A stretch of 10,894 nt of DNA from Acidobacteriota bacterium (GTDB lineage: Bacteria > Acidobacteriota > Terriglobia > Terriglobales > Acidobacteriaceae), in contig JAJZCX010000021.1 in the NCBI GenBank assembly GCA_021851625.1, forward strand, positions 1 to 10,894, given 5' to 3'. The number at the start of each line of letters is the position of its first letter. Within the stretch, counting starts at the first letter, position 1. The notes below the pieces were generated by a model. It searched no databases and was not told the DNA's origin. It saw only the letters and a program-made list of their open reading frames with translations. A program made the position numbers and the translations under genes. Positions 7,455 to 10,894 of the stretch are shown one piece after another.

Positions 7455-7581
7455 CCGCAGATCCCTCTGGATTCTTCACTCCGCTCCGCTGCGTTCAGAA
7501 TGACTCTTCGTGGGTTGAGAATCATTGCACAACACTCACTTTGTCATTCCGAGCGAGCGCAGCGAGTCGAGGAATCTGCGG
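7455..7581. repeat. REP/BIME-like inverted repeat pair, units joined at their GTCATTC ends
   Basis: Two oppositely oriented copies of a short unit fill the cysS-tsaD gap. The first (7455-7504) begins CCGCAGAT and ends CAGAATGAC. The second (7543-7581) begins GTCATTCCGAGCG and ends GGAATCTGCGG. The outer arms CCGCAGAT and ATCTGCGG are perfectly complementary over 8 bp, and so are GAATGAC and GTCATTC at the inner ends. The two units are otherwise imperfect copies. The same unit recurs near 10250, which makes this a dispersed family rather than a local hairpin. It may act as a transcript-end or RNA-stability element between tsaD and cysS. Confidence 0.8.
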
Positions 7582-7628
7582 GTGCATTGTGCGTGGCGTG
7601 GCGAGGAAGCCACGCAGACATTGTGTCT

Positions 7629-8777
7629 TTATCCCAGCTTGAGCGAAGGCGCGGCGTTCAGCGCAGCGCTGGCAAACTCGCCTGCGGCGAAGCGTGGCCA
7701 GGCAGCAGCGGCGATCATGGCGGCGTTGTCGGTGGAGAGCGCGATGGATGGGAAGGCCAGCGGCAGCGCGCGCTGGGCAGCCTCCTGTGTGAACCGGCGG
7801 CGCAGTTCGCGGTTGGCGGCCACGCCGCCAGAGACGATCAGGCTGCGTGCGTGGAAGGTCTCCGCCGCAGCCAGTGTCTTGCGCAGCAGATCATCGATGA
7901 CCGCGCGTTGAAAGGATGCAATGAGTCCCAGAGTCTCTGCGTCGCAGAGTGGCAGCGCGTCTTGAGCGTTTGGATTTTCCATCGCTGCCAGTGCCGCGCG
8001 CCGCGCTTCGATCCGCTCGCGCATCGCGTGCGTCTCCACGTAGCGCAGCACCGCCGTCTTCAATCCACTGAAGGAAAACAAAAAGCGCGGACTGGTCTCT
8101 GTGGAGGCGCGGTAAGGTTTTTGCTTGATGTTGATCGGGCCAAAGGCAACCGCATGCGCGTCGCCATGCGCGGCCAGCGCGTCAATCCACGGCCCGCCGG
8201 GATAGCCCAGCCCCAGAAGCTTGGCCACTTTGTCGAAGGCTTCGCCCGCCGCGTCATCCAGCGTTTTGCCCACGTTGCGATAACTCCACAGGCCCGCGCG
8301 TTCTTCGGCGAGATACAAATGCGTGTGCCCGCCGGAGACAACCAGCGCCAGCAGCGGCGCTGCGATTCCATCGTGCAACTGCGCGCGCGTCTCCAACAAT
8401 ACCGCGTGGATGTGGCCCTCCAAATGATTGATGGCGATCAGTGGCTTGTTCAACGCGAAGGCCAACCCCTTGGCGTAGAGAATGCCCACCAGCAGCGCGC
8501 CCGCCAAGCCAGGGCCTTCGGTCACGGCGATGGCGTCAATCGCGTCCAGCGTGACGCCAGCCTGCTCCAGCGCCGCGCGCACCACAGGAACGATGTTCTG
8601 CAAATGCTCACGCGAGGCCAACTCCGGCACCACGCCGCCGTAACGCGCATGGGTGCGGATTTGCGAGGCCACCACATTCGATAGCACGCGCTCTCCGCGC
8701 TCCACCACCGCGGCAGAGGTTTCGTCGCACGAGCTTTCAATGCCCAAAATCAGCCCTGTTGTTTGCGCGGCCTGCAT
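7629..8777 (-). CDS. tsaD: tRNA N6-adenosine threonylcarbamoyltransferase TsaD
   Basis: TsaD (Kae1/YgjD) transfers threonylcarbamoyl from TC-AMP to A37 of ANN-decoding tRNAs, working with TsaB and TsaE in bacteria. The 382-residue protein has the expected ASKHA fold signatures: GIESSCDETSAAVV (12-25), VTEGPGLAGALLVG (85-98), and the metal-binding NHLEGHIHA with H118 and H122. These are followed by VVSGGHTHL (146-154), the GEAFDKVAKLLGLGYPGG loop (178-195), VSGGVAANRELR (315-326), and STDNAAMIA with D350, the third metal ligand. Family members are usually about 335-350 residues; the extra length lies mainly in a charged insertion near 251-280. The ATG at 8777 is 45 bases from the divergent nucleotidyltransferase start, and a GGTGA lies just ahead of it. 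Confidence 0.97.
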   Translation of the reverse strand: MQAAQTTGLILGIESSCDETSAAVVERGERVLSNVVASQIRTHARYGGVVPELASREHLQNIVPVVRAALEQAGVTLDAIDAIAVTEGPGLAGALLVGILYAKGLAFALNKPLIAINHLEGHIHAVLLETRAQLHDGIAAPLLALVVSGGHTHLYLAEERAGLWSYRNVGKTLDDAAGEAFDKVAKLLGLGYPGGPWIDALAAHGDAHAVAFGPINIKQKPYRASTETSPRFLFSFSGLKTAVLRYVETHAMRERIEARRAALAAMENPNAQDALPLCDAETLGLIASFQRAVIDDLLRKTLAAAETFHARSLIVSGGVAANRELRRRFTQEAAQRALPLAFPSIALSTDNAAMIAAAAWPRFAAGEFASAALNAAPSLKLG

Positions 8778-8783
8778 GTCACC

Positions 8784-8789
8784 ATAGTA
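8784..8789 (-). promoter_or_regulatory. Possible -10 element for tsaD in the divergent spacer
   Basis: Read on the minus strand, TACTAT lies six bases ahead of the tsaD start codon and matches five of six -10 consensus positions. It would give a leaderless or nearly leaderless message. The spacer to the divergent gene is only 45 bases, so any -35 would lie inside or very near the start of the opposite gene's leader. The assignment rests on the hexamer alone. Confidence 0.25.
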
Positions 8790-8822
8790 TCGGGAGCGGC
8801 GGCATCAGGAACGGCGGGGAAT

Positions 8823-10205
8823 ATGGCGCGCACAATCTCCATTCCGGCAGCAGAGCGGCAGGCAGCCGCGGCGACCATCGTGCGCACGCTGCGGTCGGCG
8901 GGCTTTGCCGCGTATTTTGCCGGCGGCTGCGTGCGCGATTTGCTGCTGGGCAGCGAGCCGACAGACTTCGATGTAGCCACCAGCGCTCCGCCGCAGACGG
9001 TGCTGCAACTCTTTCCGCGCACTTTTGCCGTGGGCGCACATTTCGGCGTGGTGTTGGTCGCGGACGCAGCGCAGAACGGCGCGGAGATTCTCACCGAGGT
9101 GGCCACCTTCCGCAGCGACGGCGTGTACAGCGATGGCCGCCGCCCAGAGTCGGTGGCCTACACGCAGTCGCCAGAAGAGGACGTGCAGCGGCGCGACTTC
9201 ACCATCAACGGCCTGTTGCTCGATCCAGAAAAAATCCAACCGGGCACGGAGCCAGCCATGGCCGTGCTGGATTTTGTGGGTGGCCGCGCCGATCTCGCTG
9301 CAAAAACCATTCGCGCCATTGGCGATCCCGCGCGTCGCTTTGCTGAGGACAAGCTGCGCATGTTGCGCGCGATTCGCTTTGCCGCGCGGCTCGGCTTTGC
9401 CATCGACGACGCAACCTTCGCCGCCATTCGCGCCAGTGCAGTGGAGATCGAACAGGTTAGCCGCGAGCGCGTGCGTGAGGAGCTGACGCGCATGTTGACT
9501 GAAGGCCGTGCGCGCCGAGCCTTCGAACTGCTGGATGCCAGTGGATTGCTGCGCGCCGTGCTGCCAGAGGTCGCGCGTCTGCAAGGGGTTGCGCAGCCGC
9601 TGCAATTTCATCCCGAAGGCGATGTGTGGACGCATACTCTACTCTTGCTGGAAGGTCTGCCCTCTGGCTGCCCGGCCACGCTGGCGTGGGGTGCGCTGCT
9701 GCATGACATTGGCAAGCCCAGCACCTTTCGCCTTGCGCCAGATCGCATCCGCTTTGATGGCCATGTCGAGGTCGGCGTGCGCATGGCCGAGGCCCTTTGC
9801 GCGCGCCTGCGCATGTCGCGCGAGGATACGGAGCAAATCGCCGCGCTGGTCGCCAACCACATGCGCTTCGGCGATGTGGAGCGGATGCGCGCCTCCACGC
9901 TCAAGCGATTCTTTCGACTCGATCGCTTCGAAGAGCATTTGGCGTTGCATCGGCTGGATTGTCTGGCCAGCCATGGGGATTTGCGCCTGTACGAATTCGC
10001 CAAGGCGAATTACGAAGCCATGCCTGAGGAGGCGATGCGTCCACGTCCATTGCTGACTGGTGACGATCTAATTTCTCTAGGATTGCACCCCGGCCCACGC
10101 TTTCGCACGCTGTTGGCGCAGGTGGAAGACGCGCAGCTCGAAGGCCGCATCCATACGCGGGATGAGGCGCTGGCGCTGTTGCAGAGTGTTTTGGCGGGGG
10201 AGTGA
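8823..10205 (+). CDS. cca: CCA tRNA nucleotidyltransferase (class II) with HD domain
   Basis: A 460-residue class II nucleotidyltransferase that builds or repairs the 3' CCA end of tRNA. The N-terminal catalytic domain has GGCVRD (34-39), then the metal-binding DFD (D48, D50) within LGSEPTDFDVATSAPP, then RRDFTING (123-130). The template-type motif EDKLR (175-179) follows. After the tRNA-binding helical region comes an HD phosphohydrolase-type domain with H271 and LLHDIGKP (H294, D295), and further His residues in DGHVEVG and ANHMRFG. HD-bearing forms are common in CCA enzymes, but poly(A) polymerase and CC- or A-only enzymes share this architecture, so the exact specificity is inferred. The ATG at 8823 was chosen because the family begins shortly before the GGxVRD motif. 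The open frame extends to a TTG at 8763, which would overlap tsaD. It is divergent from tsaD. Confidence 0.88.
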   Translation: MARTISIPAAERQAAAATIVRTLRSAGFAAYFAGGCVRDLLLGSEPTDFDVATSAPPQTVLQLFPRTFAVGAHFGVVLVADAAQNGAEILTEVATFRSDGVYSDGRRPESVAYTQSPEEDVQRRDFTINGLLLDPEKIQPGTEPAMAVLDFVGGRADLAAKTIRAIGDPARRFAEDKLRMLRAIRFAARLGFAIDDATFAAIRASAVEIEQVSRERVREELTRMLTEGRARRAFELLDASGLLRAVLPEVARLQGVAQPLQFHPEGDVWTHTLLLLEGLPSGCPATLAWGALLHDIGKPSTFRLAPDRIRFDGHVEVGVRMAEALCARLRMSREDTEQIAALVANHMRFGDVERMRASTLKRFFRLDRFEEHLALHRLDCLASHGDLRLYEFAKANYEAMPEEAMRPRPLLTGDDLISLGLHPGPRFRTLLAQVEDAQLEGRIHTRDEALALLQSVLAGE

Positions 10206-10246
10206 AAACAGCCTGCTAGGTGCAGAGGCTGGAGGATGTAGCACCC

Positions 10247-10369
10247 TGTCATTCCGACCGGAGTCCGCCGGAACGGCGGACGCAGCGGAGGAATCCGCGG
10301 TCATGCATGGGTACAGAACCGCAGATTCCTCGACTCCGGTTGCTTGCACAACCATCGCTCGGAATGACA
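10247..10369. repeat. REP/BIME-like inverted repeat pair, units joined at their CCGCGG/CCGCAG ends
   Basis: Two units of the same family as at 7455-7581, but in the opposite arrangement. TGTCATTCCGA (10247-10257) and TCGGAATGACA (10359-10369) are perfect 11-bp complements at the outer ends. GGAATCCGCGGT (10290-10301) and ACCGCAGATTCC (10318-10329) face each other inside with one mismatch. The first unit also carries an internal perfect 8-bp hairpin GTCCGCCG-GAA-CGGCGGAC (10263-10281), absent from the other copies. The element sits between convergent cca and sod, where a two-sided stem-loop could end both transcripts. Confidence 0.8.
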
Positions 10370-10390
10370 AGGTGTTTGTGGAGCGAAATG

Positions 10391-10414
10391 CACGCAGCCT
10401 TCGCTCAGAATGAC
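10391..10414 (-). repeat. Degenerate single unit of the same intergenic repeat
   Basis: The stretch CACGCAGCC...CAGAATGAC resembles the reverse-oriented unit at 7455-7504, and both are followed by TCT. It ends 10 bases before the last base of the sod stop codon. It lacks the full GGAATCTGCGG arm, so it looks like a decayed or partial copy adjoining the pair at 10247-10369. Confidence 0.5.
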
Positions 10415-10424
10415 TCTGCGCTAC

Positions 10425-10894
10425 TTACTTTGCGGCCTGTTCGAAGCGCTTGTTCACCTCATCCCAGTTCACCGTGTTCCACCACGCGGCCAAGTAGTCG
10501 GCGCGGCGGTTCTGATACTTCAGGTAATAAGCGTGCTCCCAAACATCATTGCCCAGGATCGGATACAGCCCCTGCGATAGAGGATTGTCTTGATTCGGCG
10601 TGGTGACGATCTTCAGCTTGCCGCCTTCGTAGACCAGCCAGCCCCAGCCGGAGCCAAACTGCTTGGTGGCCGCTTCGTTGAAGAGCTTTTTGAAGTCGTC
10701 AAAGCTGCCAAAGTCCTTGGCGATCTGCGCGCCGATTTTGCCAGTGGGAGCGCCACCGCCCTGCGGCTTCATCAGATTCCAAAACATGGTGTGGTTCACG
10801 TGGCCGCCGCCGTTGTTGCGCACCGCGCCTTGAATGTCCGCCGGAATCGTGCTCAGTTTGCGCAGCAGGTCTTCGGCAGACAGGCTGGCCAACT
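10425..10894 (-). CDS. Superoxide dismutase, Fe/Mn family, probably Mn type; N-terminus outside window
   Basis: The frame runs off the right edge; 156 C-terminal residues are visible of a usual total near 200. The enzyme dismutates superoxide to oxygen and peroxide. Counting from the first complete codon (10892), visible metal ligands are H34 in NNGGGHVNHTMFW, and D116 and H120 in NDVWEHAYY; the first histidine ligand is off the window. G28-G29 together with Q101 in TPNQDNP is the pattern of Mn-type enzymes, in which the active-site glutamine comes from the C-terminal domain; a cambialistic enzyme is not excluded. The TTG at 10892 is an internal leucine codon, not a start. No signal peptide can be judged. 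It converges on cca across a repeat-filled gap. Confidence 0.93.
   Translation of the reverse strand, partial: LASLSAEDLLRKLSTIPADIQGAVRNNGGGHVNHTMFWNLMKPQGGGAPTGKIGAQIAKDFGSFDDFKKLFNEAATKQFGSGWGWLVYEGGKLKIVTTPNQDNPLSQGLYPILGNDVWEHAYYLKYQNRRADYLAAWWNTVNWDEVNKRFEQAAK

Noticed and set aside
7455..7581. CRISPR array or tRNA gene in the cysS-tsaD gap
   Set aside because: There are only two inverted, imperfect units with no regularly spaced direct repeats, and no cloverleaf can be folded. The repeat pair explains the structure.
6623..7642. Long + strand open frame (339 codons) opposite the cysS N-terminal half
   Set aside because: It is antisense to the intact catalytic domain of cysS and runs through the intergenic repeat. 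It shows no independent ribosome binding site or motif.
7419..8684. Long + strand open frame (421 codons) opposite tsaD
   Set aside because: It lies antisense to an unmistakable tsaD, its composition is the expected mirror of a GC-rich coding strand, and it matches no family I recognise. It is a shadow frame.
8763..8822. TTG start for the nucleotidyltransferase at 8763
   Set aside because: It would overlap the tsaD start codon on the other strand and add 20 low-complexity residues. The ATG at 8823 fits the family length.
8805..9635. 276-codon - strand open frame opposite the nucleotidyltransferase gene
   Set aside because: It is antisense to conserved catalytic motifs of cca. Its cysteine- and histidine-rich composition is an artefact of reading the complement.

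Overview
The window is a dense, moderately GC-rich bacterial chromosome segment that carries housekeeping genes. I saw no phage, plasmid, CRISPR, toxin or insertion-sequence gene. The gene set resembles an Acidobacteriota (Terriglobia-like) chromosome: an ISC-type tail hscA-fdx-iscX, and short intergenic repeats built on a GTCATTCCGA...GGAATCTGCGG unit. That placement is inference from general recognition and was not tested.

Layout. Positions 1-2609 (+) hold the 3' part of hscA (5' end outside the window), then fdx, iscX and a beta-carbonic anhydrase. The gaps are short enough for one transcript. This is the chaperone, ferredoxin and regulator end of an iron-sulfur cluster assembly operon, with a CO2/bicarbonate enzyme appended. 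Tail to tail with it, 3 bases away, is a YraN-family gene (-). Upstream of that lies a class III PLP-dependent aminotransferase (-) that ends in a good intrinsic terminator. A 349-base divergent spacer separates the aminotransferase from an EamA/DMT-type transporter (+). The transporter converges on cysS (-) with 27 bases between stops.

The right half is rich in tRNA functions. It holds cysS (cysteinyl-tRNA synthetase, -), tsaD (t6A37 modification, -) and, 45 bases divergent from tsaD, a CCA-adding-type nucleotidyltransferase with an HD domain (+). The right edge cuts a Mn-type superoxide dismutase (-), which converges on the nucleotidyltransferase gene.

The least ordinary content is non-coding. 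Two intergenic gaps (cysS/tsaD and cca/sod) hold paired inverted copies of one roughly 40-50 base repeat unit. The units are joined head to head in one place and tail to tail in the other, and the second gap has an extra degenerate unit. This resembles REP/BIME-type elements. There is also a perfect GTTTGCA-N10-TGCAAAC inverted repeat upstream of the transporter. I found no convincing new multi-gene system.
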